Of a DNA stretch of 64,000 nucleotides, positions 33,274 through 43,177 are shown in pieces (the first letter of the stretch is position 1; each line of letters begins with the position of its first letter). This DNA comes from Bacteroidota bacterium (GTDB lineage Bacteria; Bacteroidota; Bacteroidia; Cytophagales; Cyclobacteriaceae), in assembly GCA_018267215.1 (NCBI GenBank), contig JAFDYX010000002.1, positions 62,001-126,000 of the forward strand, read 5' to 3'. A model generated the notes under the pieces. That model was not told the DNA's origin. It saw only the letters and a program-made list of their open reading frames with translations, and did not search any database. The position numbers and the translations under genes are program-made.

Positions 33274-34388
33274 AACGCTTCGGTCAGATAAAAGTAAAAC
33301 CCGTTGGATTGCTGGCCAAAGCCAACATCAAATCGAAAATTTAATTTCTCTTTGGGGTCAATAGCATAGCGTACACCAGTACCCAGCGAAGGTTTAAGTC
33401 CACTAAATGTTAACATATTTGTCGTTTTATTAGCTACTCGGCCGGCAGCAGCAAAAACCACCATACCAAAGCGTTTGTACACAGGGAAACGGTATTCTCC
33501 TTGTAATGCTGCCAAATTATTGTCAGTATAACGGCCTTCATAATAGCCACGCATAATGGTGTTGCTGCCAATGTTGGCCATGCTCCGCACGGGTGCTGTT
33601 CCTATATTGGCAAGTACATAAAACTGGAAAGCCAAAACCTGGTTGTGGGCAACTGGAAAATATTTTCGCACGTCCAGCGTATGCGATGTATAATCAAACT
33701 TACTGCCAAATGAAGGATTGAAATTAGCTACATAGTACGAAAAGTAAAATCCCTTGCTGGGGCTAAAAGTGTTATCGCGATTGTCCCACGAAGCCACTAC
33801 ACCCAGACCTGCCACATAGCTTCCTTTTCGGCCGGGTACGTTTTGTACATCAAACTTGCTGGTACCCGGAGGCAGTCCTGCCCCGTAGTCAAATGAAAAC
33901 ACGTTTTGTATTTCGAGCGAAGGCCCTAAAAAAAGTTTTTTATAAACTCTTCGCAAGAGTTGAGGAAAAATATAGAATTGCCCCACGGTATATTTTTCAA
34001 ATTCATTGGGAGAATTATCTCCTAATCCCCAAAAACGATCGGGGAAATAGCTGGCGGAGGCTTTTGTCTTTAAAATGTATTTTTCTCTGCGAAAAAAAAT
34101 GACGCTTTCCATGCCAAACACAGCTTGGTTGCGCAGTGTGTATAACCCCAATGCCTGAATGTACGATGTCCGTACAGTGGTGTCGCGTCCCAACTTAAAG
34201 TAAAAATTGCCAGCCCCACCAAGTGCTAGTGTTGTTTCAGGAGAATAAATGAGGGCAGGAAAAGCAAATAATTTGCGCTTTTTGCCTTTTCTAGTGACAG
34301 AGTCTTTCTCTAAGTTGATTTGTGCAGACACTGTGCCGATGCAGGCAAAAAATAAAATAAGAGTGAGTAATTTGGGCAGCTTGCTCAA
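33270..34388 (-). CDS. BamA/TamA-family outer-membrane protein (surface antigen)
   Basis: The product has 372 residues with a signal peptide (MSKLPKLLTLILFFACIGTVSAQ). The rest is a C-terminal Omp85-like barrel: the strand pattern LIYSPETTLALGGAGNFYF, RDNTFSPSKGFYFSYYVANF, and TGVRYAIDPKEKLNFRFDVGFG with a terminal aromatic residue. POTRA domains are absent, so it is a short patatin- or TamA-like Omp85 form rather than BamA itself. It ends the envelope gene series that starts with the TPR protein. Confidence 0.85.
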   Translation of the reverse strand: MSKLPKLLTLILFFACIGTVSAQINLEKDSVTRKGKKRKLFAFPALIYSPETTLALGGAGNFYFKLGRDTTVRTSYIQALGLYTLRNQAVFGMESVIFFRREKYILKTKASASYFPDRFWGLGDNSPNEFEKYTVGQFYIFPQLLRRVYKKLFLGPSLEIQNVFSFDYGAGLPPGTSKFDVQNVPGRKGSYVAGLGVVASWDNRDNTFSPSKGFYFSYYVANFNPSFGSKFDYTSHTLDVRKYFPVAHNQVLAFQFYVLANIGTAPVRSMANIGSNTIMRGYYEGRYTDNNLAALQGEYRFPVYKRFGMVVFAAAGRVANKTTNMLTFSGLKPSLGTGVRYAIDPKEKLNFRFDVGFGQQSNGFYFYLTEAF

Positions 34389-34416
34389 CGTGCAGAAAAA
34401 TTGGGCGCAAAGATGC

Positions 34417-35313
34417 TCATTTCGTCTTTAATACGAAAACCACCCTCCCTTTAGACTTTTCGGCTACCTTTCCGCTGGAGGTGCGGATTAAAGAATTTTT
34501 TCTGATTTCTTCTTTTAGCAATTGTTCGGCTTTGGGGCTTAGCCCGTTCTCCTTTGTGGTAATGCCGATAATATCTCCGTCTTCATCACATTCAATTTCA
34601 AATTCAATACGCCCGTCTTGGTTATCAGGCAGGTCAGGTATTTTCGGTTTGGTAGCCCACTCCCATCCCGACATGGATAACCCAAAACCATCCCCTCCAC
34701 CACCGCCACCGGGTTTGCCGTATAGTGCCTTGGCATCTAATTTTCCTTGTGGGTTGCCCTTGTCGCCTATTTTGCCGGGGTCATCACCCTGGCTCTGGTT
34801 GCTCTCTCCTTTTTTTGTTCCCTTGTCGCCAGTATAGAGTGCGTCTTTATTGATTACGGGCTTTTTCTCTTCTACTTTTTTTTCAACCGGTTTATTATCG
34901 GCTATTTTTTCTGTCTTCTTTACTTTTGGTTTTACCTCAGTCTTTTTCGCATCCTCGCGCACAACTGTATTGCTCGTTTCATCGGATACGATCCCCGGCT
35001 TTTCTTCTACTTTCGCTTCTGCCTCCTGTGTTTCTGTTTTCTCGGGTTCCGTTATATTTTTTTGTTCATCCGATTTTAGGTCTCCGCTTTTGTCATCAGT
35101 AGCGGCATTACCCACAGGTGTTTCGGGCTGAATCTCGCCTCCGCCCTGATCATCCACGCCATAATTCAACACCACACCATATTCCGGGGCAGGAGGATAG
35201 GGCGCTCGCCACGACACTAAAAAAAAGAAAGTGAGAAAAAGGCAAGTGTGAATACCTGCCGATACTAAAAATGCAATGCGTTTGTTTTTTCTATCGTTCG
35301 CTCCCTCCAACAT
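34417..35313 (-). CDS. TonB-like energy transducer
   Basis: The product has 298 residues: an N-terminal membrane helix (about 13-35, IAFLVSAGIHTCLFLTFFFL), then a long E/K/P/T-rich periplasmic spacer (about 60-195), a glycine-rich stretch (GGGGGGDGFG) and a C-terminal alpha/beta domain (about 225-298: GRIEFEIECDEDGDIIGITT, LLKEEIRKNSLI, KGRVVFVLKTK). This is the layout of TonB/TolA proteins, which span the periplasm to power outer-membrane receptors. The terminal domain is an atypical TonB_C form. It lies 11 bp after the SPOR gene. Confidence 0.85.
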   Translation of the reverse strand: MLEGANDRKNKRIAFLVSAGIHTCLFLTFFFLVSWRAPYPPAPEYGVVLNYGVDDQGGGEIQPETPVGNAATDDKSGDLKSDEQKNITEPEKTETQEAEAKVEEKPGIVSDETSNTVVREDAKKTEVKPKVKKTEKIADNKPVEKKVEEKKPVINKDALYTGDKGTKKGESNQSQGDDPGKIGDKGNPQGKLDAKALYGKPGGGGGGDGFGLSMSGWEWATKPKIPDLPDNQDGRIEFEIECDEDGDIIGITTKENGLSPKAEQLLKEEIRKNSLIRTSSGKVAEKSKGRVVFVLKTK

Positions 35314-35324
35314 GATGCACTGTA

Positions 35325-36026
35325 CTAATATTTAATTACCCAAAGTCCGTTGCCATACTCCGTCTTGGAGGCATCGGCACTGGATTGGGCGCTGGCATAC
35401 GTATCAAAATCACCAATGCCGAGACGGTAATATTTCCATTTACCATACGGTGGGATGATCTTACTGTTGATACCTTTTGCGCTTAATTTTTTGGCTTGAT
35501 CCATGGCCAGATCTCCATCTATCGAGCTCGATACAACGACAAAATAATGACCCGTTCTTTGCGCCAAAGTTTCAATAGTTCCCTCAGCCGGCTTGGCATT
35601 TGCTTTTGCCTTTGCCTCGGCTTCTTGCTTCAGCCGCAATTCTTCTGCTTCTTTTGCCTTACGGTCTGCTTTCTGCTCGGCTGCTGCTTTCTCTTTAGCT
35701 AACTGTTCTTGCTTGGCTTTCTTGGGTAAGTAAACAAACTTATAAATCATAAACCCGGCAACACCAACTACTAAAGCGATAATAATGCCTATCACCCAAG
35801 GAGCTTTGGAGGGTTGCTCCTCTTCAAATTCATGATCTACTTCATGCTCAGGCTCCTCCTGATTTCCGCTCTCGGTTTCTTCTTGGTGGTATTCGTTTTG
35901 TGCGAGTGGTGTTTCTTCTGTCGTTCCTTTCTCTTCAAGCTGATCCAACGGCTTGTATTCTATTTCAGGAAGGCCAAAGTTCTCTTCATCCTGGTTATTT
36001 TTTGTATCGTCTGATTCGTTTGCCAT
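35325..36026 (-). CDS. SPOR-domain membrane protein
   Basis: The 233-residue bitopic protein has an acidic cytoplasmic N-terminus (1-70), a membrane helix (about 76-100, APWVIGIIIALVVGVAGFMIYK), a charged alanine-rich helical linker (about 102-150) and a C-terminal SPOR domain (about 158-233: YFVVVSSSIDGDLAMDQAKKL, YYRLGIGDFDTYASAQ). SPOR domains bind glycan strands stripped of stem peptides and mark division or remodelling sites. A TATTTTTG element at 36059 gives it its own start of transcription. Confidence 0.92.
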   Translation of the reverse strand: MANESDDTKNNQDEENFGLPEIEYKPLDQLEEKGTTEETPLAQNEYHQEETESGNQEEPEHEVDHEFEEEQPSKAPWVIGIIIALVVGVAGFMIYKFVYLPKKAKQEQLAKEKAAAEQKADRKAKEAEELRLKQEAEAKAKANAKPAEGTIETLAQRTGHYFVVVSSSIDGDLAMDQAKKLSAKGINSKIIPPYGKWKYYRLGIGDFDTYASAQSSADASKTEYGNGLWVIKY

Positions 36027-36058
36027 TGAAGTGAGGTTAGGGGTTACTGATGTTATGA

Positions 36059-36066
36059 CAAAAATA
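36059..36066 (-). promoter_or_regulatory. -7 promoter element of the SPOR gene
   Basis: The minus strand reads TATTTTTG, an exact TAnnTTTG, 32 bp upstream of the SPOR ATG at 36026. It implies a start near 36052, within the envelope series. Confidence 0.45.
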
Positions 36067-36128
36067 AAGCATTTTCCCTGAAATTATCTATCAACTCCTT
36101 CGATTTGTATGCTGCTGATTTCTGAAAA

Positions 36129-37901
36129 TCAGAAGCTCCAACTTGCCCCTCCCAATACCTGAAAGCCCCGTACGGGGTAATTCATATACAACTGATAGTT
36201 GCTCGCCAACATATTATTGAAATTCAAAAATATCAGAAATTGATGAGACACGCGATAATCAATCTTAAAATTAAGATCAGCTGCCGGATTCAGTGCGATG
36301 ATGTTTTTTGTTTTTATATCCAAGGTTTTGATTCCACCCAATGCAATAAAATCTACCTTCAAAATTATCTTATCGTAAATATTAAAAGAGGAATTGAGAG
36401 CAACCTTGTAAGTAGGGCGCTGCAGTGCCACATTGCCGTACGTTTGGGCTATCCCATAATAAGCGGCAACCTGATCTGCAATGGATGTAGTATATGAAAA
36501 AAAATCTCCACGCAAGCCAAGCGTAGCGCCATCTGTTGCATAATTTAGTTCACCGAAAAAGGAAGTACGCTGGGTGCTCCCTTTATCATAAAACACATTG
36601 AATTTGTTTTGTTTGCTTTTAGATGAATCGGCCTGATAGAAGTAGAGGTTCTTCAGGTTAGCAAAAGAAAGCCCGGCTCCGTACGATACTTTTCCTGCCA
36701 CCTTACCCCGAAGTCCGGCCAAAAATTCTGCCGTGCGGTTTGTATTAAATAATTTGATGTTGGAGTTGATCCAGTTATTCTCCCTTGCTAACACATGCAA
36801 CGACACGCGGTCCACATCTCCTGTCAGCGCGGCATAAGCCTGCAACGTGCCCGTCAGTGAATAATTAGCGCTGACGTCCGGGTAGAAATGGATTTTATTT
36901 TGATGGCCGATCGTATCGTTTTCTACTACTACATTGATTCCTGTCTTGAGAGACAAATTTTCAATCGGTGAAAAATTATACGATGGTCTTACTTTCAAAA
37001 TATTCCGAATCTTTGACGGAAACAACTGATCTTTCCTATCTCTCAAATAATAATCCACTCCTACATCTATTCTACTTGTTTTATCTATTTTATACTGACT
37101 GCCAAAATTGATGATCGCCAGGTTTTCACTGGCCGCATAGTGGTCTGTTAAGTAGCTGTAGCTGCCTTTGAGGCTGTATTTAAAATCGGAGAGTTTAGAG
37201 TTTTCTAACTCACCGCCTGCACTGAAGATGTTATAACTCTGGCGGATGGCGCTTTTATCGGGTATGGCAGTAGGTGGATAGCCATAGAAATGGGTGGTGA
37301 TGTTTTCATAGCCGGCATAGCCGTTTAGTGCCACATAGTTATTCATGCTCTTGCCAAACAACCTGATTTCAGTATTGCCACTCGCTGAGTTTTTGCCATC
37401 TACGGGGCCTGTCATAAAACTACGGTGATACAACTGGGCACCGTAGCTCTTGGCTTTATCGCGCTTGTTGGCAAAATATGCCTCGGCATACGGTGACGAA
37501 TAGTTACCGAAACCAACACTGAGATAATTGCCATATATCTTTGAAATCGGTTCGTCTTTTAATTTCAGCGGGCGGATACCGGGTGAATAATCGGGCGCAT
37601 TAAACGGAATAGTTTTATATTGATATGTGATGGCCGGTTTGATGGGCTCTGCCGGACGTGGTGGAATTTTTTCGAAGTTACGGGCTGCCTGTGGCAATGT
37701 AATTTGTCTGTCTTTGGTGATCTGGATTTCTACCTTCTCTATTTCCCCCTCGTTGCTCCACTTTTCACTTTTTTTATCTTGAGCCTTGACTTGCGCAAAA
37801 GACATAGCCAACAGCAGCCAACAGCCTGCAGCAGTTCTCAAAGCAGATGCCGAACGCCCGGTCGTATTATATTTCCTTATTTTAGTTTTTCGTGCTGTCA
37901 C
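36129..37901 (-). CDS. Outer-membrane beta-barrel protein (590 residues)
   Basis: A long, basic signal peptide (MTARKTKIRKYN..., with cleavage likely after QVKAQ at about 40) precedes a short soluble part (about 42-125). Beta-strand-rich sequence with many aromatic girdle residues then runs to a terminal F (GGASWSF). The barrel is large, like a TonB-dependent receptor, but I see no plug domain or TonB box. The gene overlaps the stop of the TPR gene by 20 bp, so the two are coupled. It may act with the TPR protein; the substrate is unknown. Confidence 0.82.
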   Translation of the reverse strand: MTARKTKIRKYNTTGRSASALRTAAGCWLLLAMSFAQVKAQDKKSEKWSNEGEIEKVEIQITKDRQITLPQAARNFEKIPPRPAEPIKPAITYQYKTIPFNAPDYSPGIRPLKLKDEPISKIYGNYLSVGFGNYSSPYAEAYFANKRDKAKSYGAQLYHRSFMTGPVDGKNSASGNTEIRLFGKSMNNYVALNGYAGYENITTHFYGYPPTAIPDKSAIRQSYNIFSAGGELENSKLSDFKYSLKGSYSYLTDHYAASENLAIINFGSQYKIDKTSRIDVGVDYYLRDRKDQLFPSKIRNILKVRPSYNFSPIENLSLKTGINVVVENDTIGHQNKIHFYPDVSANYSLTGTLQAYAALTGDVDRVSLHVLARENNWINSNIKLFNTNRTAEFLAGLRGKVAGKVSYGAGLSFANLKNLYFYQADSSKSKQNKFNVFYDKGSTQRTSFFGELNYATDGATLGLRGDFFSYTTSIADQVAAYYGIAQTYGNVALQRPTYKVALNSSFNIYDKIILKVDFIALGGIKTLDIKTKNIIALNPAADLNFKIDYRVSHQFLIFLNFNNMLASNYQLYMNYPVRGFQVLGGASWSF

Positions 37902-40900
37902 GTTGTACGTTTTGTTTGTTCTTTAATTGTGCGGCATCAATTTGTTTTAGTTTTTCAGATGCTTGTTTTTTGATTTCATCCACCGGGAAATTATCTACCA
38001 GTGAAATCAAGGTGGCCTTGGCCTGATATGTGTTATCGGTTTTTAGATAGCTGTCTGCCAGCAGCAAATAAGATCTACCTACCCATTCGGTATAAGAAGA
38101 GAAATCTGTATTGAGCCCAAACAATGTTTCATTGCATTGCGGATAGTCTTTGTTGAGAAAGAAAATTTCAGCTAAATGATATTTAGCCTCTGCCCCATAT
38201 TCATCTTGTGCGGCATTGATAGTAGTTAAAAATTCATCTTTAGCTGTTTCGTAGTCGCCTTTGCCCATGGCAATCTTTCCTAAAAACAATGCGGCTTTGT
38301 TCTGTGCCCCGGCACTGACGCTTCCGCTTTGTAAAATAACCTGTGCGTACTTTTCGCTTGAGTCGTACTTAGCTAACAGATAATACGATTCCATCAAGCC
38401 ATTCCAAGCTGTGTATTGTTCTTTTTTGTTTGCTGCCTGCTGTGCCAACGTTTGGTAAAAAGGAACTGCCGATTGATAATGCCCTTGCCGAAACTCCAAC
38501 TCGGCTATGCGGGCTGTTACTTTAGTCGCCATCGCATACGTTTTATCCATGCTGATCTCGTTATAAATAGCTAATGCTTTGGTAAAATCTTTGGTACGGT
38601 AATAAGATTCGGCCTGATAATATTTGGCTTCGGTCAGTTTAGTGCTTTGCGGATAAGAGGCAATAAACGCATCTAAGTTTTTAATGGCATTGACATAATC
38701 TTGATTGAAATATAAATTTTTGGCTGCCTCAAATTCAACTGACTCCACGCCTTTGGCATCGGGGTTTGCCTTCTTATATTCTGATAAATATTTACTGAAC
38801 TCGGCAGACCGCCCCGTTAAGTTGAGCGACTCTTGCAATGACAACAACACATCTTTAGTAGCGGGGTGGTTGCCATATTTTTCAATGGCCGTAATGTAGT
38901 CGTCAGAAGTTTTGCTGTAATCTTTCAGGTTATAGTTGGCGGCAGCCCTGCGAACGTAGGCATACGGCACAAAACGCGATGAGGGATTGCTCGTTATTAA
39001 ATTGGTGTAGCCGCTCACGGCCTCGGCATAGTGCCCCTGCCCAAACTCCTGCTGAGCAAGTTGAAAAATTGCCTCATCATTAAAACGCGAGTTAGGATAG
39101 TCGCGGATAACACGCCCCAACTCAGTCTTGGCTTCACTGTATTTTTGAAGGATGCCTAAAATAATTCCAGACTGAAAATGAGCATAATCTACATCTGACG
39201 AATTAAGGCCTACTGCTTTGCGATAAAAGCTTAATGCATCGTTATATGATTTTGAGATGTAATAACAATCTGCCAAACGAAGTGTTCCATCGGCCAGATT
39301 AGGCTGGCCGTTGGGCGACTTGTTGACAAACTCTTTAAAACTGAACAGGGCGCGGTCGTATTGCTGCAGGTTAAAGTAAGCATAACCCAACCCATAGCGC
39401 GCTTTCAGTTTCACATTCCCCCCCTCATCTTCTTCAATTGCCTTCAAATAATATTTTACGGCATCTTCATATCTCCTTCCGGCCGAATAAGCTTCTCCGC
39501 ACCAAAGGCTCGCCTCTGCCACATATTTTTTGTCTTCCGGGTAGGCGAGCGATTTTTCAAAAAACTGAACAGCCAACGGATAATCGTCTTTATTAAAAAG
39601 ATCCATGCCCTTCAGCATCGTAGCTTTCTGATAAGCCCGCTCCACAGCCGCAGTGCGGCTGGGCAATGCTTCGATATATTCAATAGCGCGGTTAAAATTG
39701 TTTGCGTTAACGTATGCCTGCGATAGCAACTCCTTGATTTCGGTGGTATGTTCGCCTGCCGGATAGTTTTTAAGTATGCGTTCAAACTCTGTAATGGCCT
39801 GATCTGGTCTGCCTACATCGTACGAAATTTTGGCAAACTGAAAAGCCGCCTCTTCCGCCAATGCCGGATCGCCTTTGTATCTTCTGGCTACATCAAATGA
39901 AGTAAGTGCTAATGATTTTTGATTGGTCTTCAGGTATAACATACCTAAATAAAAGGCCGAGTAATAACCCACCGAGTCGGTATCAGAAAAAGAATTTTTT
40001 AAATACGATACTGCCTTCGCATTTTGCCCTGAGGCATAAGCGGCATAGCCGGCACGGTACAGTATGTTCTTGCTTGCCTTTTCTTCTTTGCCTTCCAAAT
40101 ATTTGTCGTACCCTGCCAACGCAGATTTGAAATCTGATTTTTTAAAAGATGCTTCCGCAGAAAGCAAGGCTATTTCATCGGCATTGGTTAAATTATTTTT
40201 TGTGCTCACCGACTGTGCATAATCAATCAATGCATTGTAGTCTTTTTGTTTGTAATAAACATTGGCAATTAAGTACGGCACAATGCCTGCATACGCCTCC
40301 GCCTGCTCAGCTCTCTTTAAGTCAGTCAGCGCATTTGCATAATCTGTCAGGCCATATTCTACAAAGCCAGCATAGTAGCTGGCTGCCGGACCGTAAGCAC
40401 CGCCTTGGGTTTTTATAAAATTAAATTGATCGAGCGCCTCCTTTAGTTGGCGTTGGCTAAACAGGCTGTAGCCCCAACGGAAGTGAGCCGTATTCTGCCG
40501 TCCTAAAGAGAGGGCACTAAAATCAGTTTTCGAAAAATACTGGGCTGCCTTCTTGTAATTCTTTTCGGTGTAAAAAAAATTAGCCAACTCATGGTAAGCC
40601 ATCAGTGCTTTGGGCGATGACGGGTGGTGGTCAATAAAATCCTGTACTTGTTTCTCGGCATCGCTGTGATACAAGTTCAACGAGCAGACAGCACGGTAGT
40701 ATTCGGCATCCTGACGCTGGGTGCTGTTGTTGGCAACCAGCGAAAGATATTGATTGAAGTTTTCGCGTGCAGACGCATACTGATTTAGTGTCATTAGCTC
40801 TACACCGGTATTATACAGGCGGGCAGTTTTTTGCTGCAGCAGTACATCTTGAGCCGAAAGCAGGTGTGGTACACAAAGAAACAACAGGCCCATGCCTATA

Positions 40901-40938
40901 ATTGATTTGCTGAATAAGCAAAAGAAAATACGGATCAC
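37882..40938 (-). CDS. Large tetratricopeptide-repeat (TPR) protein, secreted
   Basis: The frame stays open to 41103, but the TACCTTTG promoter at 41040 makes the upstream ATG impossible for that transcript. I favour GTG 40938 (MIRIFFCLFSKSIIGMGLLF), with ATG 40893 (MGLLFLCVPHLLSAQ) as the alternative; both give a signal peptide ending at SAQ. About 1000 mature residues are almost wholly TPR units with repeated AxxxYxxAL patterns (e.g. DYANALTDLKRAEQAEAYAG). Around residue 1000 the repeats end in a charged tail. A periplasmic scaffold is the likely role. It leads the envelope series and overlaps the barrel gene by 20 bp. Confidence 0.82.
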   Translation of the reverse strand: MIRIFFCLFSKSIIGMGLLFLCVPHLLSAQDVLLQQKTARLYNTGVELMTLNQYASARENFNQYLSLVANNSTQRQDAEYYRAVCSLNLYHSDAEKQVQDFIDHHPSSPKALMAYHELANFFYTEKNYKKAAQYFSKTDFSALSLGRQNTAHFRWGYSLFSQRQLKEALDQFNFIKTQGGAYGPAASYYAGFVEYGLTDYANALTDLKRAEQAEAYAGIVPYLIANVYYKQKDYNALIDYAQSVSTKNNLTNADEIALLSAEASFKKSDFKSALAGYDKYLEGKEEKASKNILYRAGYAAYASGQNAKAVSYLKNSFSDTDSVGYYSAFYLGMLYLKTNQKSLALTSFDVARRYKGDPALAEEAAFQFAKISYDVGRPDQAITEFERILKNYPAGEHTTEIKELLSQAYVNANNFNRAIEYIEALPSRTAAVERAYQKATMLKGMDLFNKDDYPLAVQFFEKSLAYPEDKKYVAEASLWCGEAYSAGRRYEDAVKYYLKAIEEDEGGNVKLKARYGLGYAYFNLQQYDRALFSFKEFVNKSPNGQPNLADGTLRLADCYYISKSYNDALSFYRKAVGLNSSDVDYAHFQSGIILGILQKYSEAKTELGRVIRDYPNSRFNDEAIFQLAQQEFGQGHYAEAVSGYTNLITSNPSSRFVPYAYVRRAAANYNLKDYSKTSDDYITAIEKYGNHPATKDVLLSLQESLNLTGRSAEFSKYLSEYKKANPDAKGVESVEFEAAKNLYFNQDYVNAIKNLDAFIASYPQSTKLTEAKYYQAESYYRTKDFTKALAIYNEISMDKTYAMATKVTARIAELEFRQGHYQSAVPFYQTLAQQAANKKEQYTAWNGLMESYYLLAKYDSSEKYAQVILQSGSVSAGAQNKAALFLGKIAMGKGDYETAKDEFLTTINAAQDEYGAEAKYHLAEIFFLNKDYPQCNETLFGLNTDFSSYTEWVGRSYLLLADSYLKTDNTYQAKATLISLVDNFPVDEIKKQASEKLKQIDAAQLKNKQNVQRDSTKN

Positions 40939-41039
40939 GTTCAGTTTTAGCTTAAAACTTGTAATGAGAGATTTTATTGCAGACGTCAGTTTAAAAAATA
41001 AATCCATGCAAAAAATGAAAAGCATGAAGAACATGGCCT

Positions 41040-41047
41040 CAAAGGTA
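41040..41047 (-). promoter_or_regulatory. -7 promoter element of the TPR envelope series
   Basis: The minus strand reads TACCTTTG, an exact TAnnTTTG. The start near 41033 excludes the upstream ATG at 41103 as the translation start. A TTG lies 12 bp upstream, closer than normal. Confidence 0.45.
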
Positions 41048-41163
41048 AGAAAAAACAGACAAGTACCACACCGTTTTCCGGCCAAACCTCTGATACTGAC
41101 CACCCACTCAGTCTGTGTTCAGGCACTCAGTCTGTAACTACCTAACCCGGGCGCTGTTCTCCC

Positions 41164-43008
41164 CTATTTCTTCAATTGGATTTTTGAGTTATCAGAATAG
41201 ATTTTTTCATTGACTTGCCGGAGTTTGTCTATTGGCATTTTGATTATTTTTCTATCGTACGTCATCAGTCCGTTTGTTTCAATCTCTACATCCGTGGTTT
41301 GGGTGTAAATGGCCGCGGACAATCCTAAATCAATAAAATTTTTAAGCTGGTCTATAAAAGAGCTGTATTTTTGAAACAACTCGTCAGGGTTTTTAAAGCT
41401 TTGGTACCCCCAATTGTTTTTGCTTTGCCAGGTGTGGCCTTCGATCGGCAAACCCAGCCCGCCATATTCTCCTAAGACAATAATTTGTTTAGCTCCGTAA
41501 AGCTGCGGATCAGGCATAGCAGGAATGGGGTAGTTATGAAGATCAATGATGTGGCCAGCCGCAGAAAAATTTCCGCCACTGGCACAATTTACCAAACGGC
41601 TCGGGTCATAGTCCATTGTCCACCGTGTAATTTCTTCTGTCTTAAATTGCCCCCAGCCTTCGTTGAATGGAACCCAGACAACAATGCATGGCGAATTGTA
41701 ATTTGCCTGCAAAATGGCTTTCCATTCGTTCTTGTAAATGCTTTCAGATTCTGGCGTGCGGTCGCGATCGGTAGCTCTTCCAATTACACCCGGAGAGGAG
41801 TCCCACGCATTGCCCAAGTCGCCACTCGGCATATCTTGCCACACCAGCATCCCCAACCTGTCGCAATGATAATACCAGCGGGCGGGTTCAACTTTTACGT
41901 GTTTGCGAATCAGATTAAAGCCCATCTCTTTTGTTTTTTCAATATCAAAACGCAGTGCTTCGTCTGTGGGCGCGGTGTACAAACCATCGGGCCACCAGCC
42001 TTGATCTAACGGGCCAAACTGAAAAAGAAATTCATTATTCAGCGCCATCCGCTGCCTCCCATGCTGGTCTTTCTCCATGCTTACCTTGCGCATCGCAAAA
42101 TAGCTTTCCACTTCGTCCACCACTTTGCCTTTACGCAACAATGTAACTTTTAAATCGTAGAGAAACGGATGTGCGGGCGACCAAAGTTTGGGGTTTTGGA
42201 TTTTGATTTTTGCAGATGCTGTTTCACTTACTTCTTCCCCTGCTTGAGACATACCATCCAACGCAGTTACCCGAAGTTGATCTCCCGGTTTTTGATTTTG
42301 ATAAATAGCCGAAACAGATATCGTCTGGGCATCTACATCAGGTGTGATTTTTAACGACTCGATATAAGAGGCCGGCACAGCTTCGAGCCAAACAGTTTGC
42401 CAAATACCGGTAACAGGTGTGTACCAAATGGAATGCGGCTCCTTCACTTGCTTGCCCCGGGGCTGAGGGCCTTCATCGCTGGGATCCCACACACCGACAG
42501 TCAATGTAAATTGAGAAGCTCTGTTCAAAATGGAAGTAATGTTGATGGTAAACGGATCGTAGCCTCCCTGATGATCGCCCACTTTCTTTTCATTAACATA
42601 CACATCGCACTGCCAATCTACCGCACCAAAGTGCAGTAGCACATTTTTATTTTTAAATGACGGAGGGAGCGATACCTCTCTATGATACCACAACCGGTTT
42701 TCCTTCCCCACACTTTTACCGACACCAGACAGAGAAGACTCGATAGCAAACGGCACTAATATTTTTCCCTCATACGCGGAGGGAGCCTTGCCTGACAAGG
42801 GCAGAATGGAGTACGACCAAAGGCCGTTAAGGTTCAACCAGTTTTTGCGTACCATCTGGGGTCGGGGGTACTCGGGCAGCGGAGAAGTGCTGTTTACTTG
42901 CTCTGCCCACGGTGTTGAAATTTTTCCTTCGGTTTTTTGCCAGGCTTGCGCAGGGCAGGGTTCTGCAAACAAAAGTAGCAGGGAGCAAAGAAATAGGTAT
43001 CTAATCAT
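41164..43008 (-). CDS. Glycoside hydrolase family 2 protein
   Basis: The product has 614 residues with a signal peptide (MIRYLFLCSLLLLFAEPCPAQ). GH2 order: N-terminal sugar-binding jelly roll (LLHFGAVDWQCDVYVNEKKVG), Ig-like middle domain and a C-terminal TIM barrel with acid/base WVPFNEGW and nucleophile VLGEYGGLG. Members include beta-galactosidases, beta-mannosidases and beta-glucuronidases; the sequence alone does not decide. It is secreted to the periplasm. The GH16 gene beyond the tRNA suggests use of plant or algal polysaccharide, but no SusCD pair is present. Confidence 0.9.
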   Translation of the reverse strand: MIRYLFLCSLLLLFAEPCPAQAWQKTEGKISTPWAEQVNSTSPLPEYPRPQMVRKNWLNLNGLWSYSILPLSGKAPSAYEGKILVPFAIESSLSGVGKSVGKENRLWYHREVSLPPSFKNKNVLLHFGAVDWQCDVYVNEKKVGDHQGGYDPFTINITSILNRASQFTLTVGVWDPSDEGPQPRGKQVKEPHSIWYTPVTGIWQTVWLEAVPASYIESLKITPDVDAQTISVSAIYQNQKPGDQLRVTALDGMSQAGEEVSETASAKIKIQNPKLWSPAHPFLYDLKVTLLRKGKVVDEVESYFAMRKVSMEKDQHGRQRMALNNEFLFQFGPLDQGWWPDGLYTAPTDEALRFDIEKTKEMGFNLIRKHVKVEPARWYYHCDRLGMLVWQDMPSGDLGNAWDSSPGVIGRATDRDRTPESESIYKNEWKAILQANYNSPCIVVWVPFNEGWGQFKTEEITRWTMDYDPSRLVNCASGGNFSAAGHIIDLHNYPIPAMPDPQLYGAKQIIVLGEYGGLGLPIEGHTWQSKNNWGYQSFKNPDELFQKYSSFIDQLKNFIDLGLSAAIYTQTTDVEIETNGLMTYDRKIIKMPIDKLRQVNEKIYSDNSKIQLKK

Positions 43009-43177
43009 GGTATGAACTTTACATTTTCAATATAGAAAAGAAGATTTCATCGGCCAACATTCTGCGAGCCTAAATCAGTATATGAACTTCAAAAAGAACT
43101 TGAGAAGGAAACCTAAAAATTGCTGTGCAAATCCTTGACTCGGATTTTTGAATAAGCTGTAGGTGCTTGATTATCAG

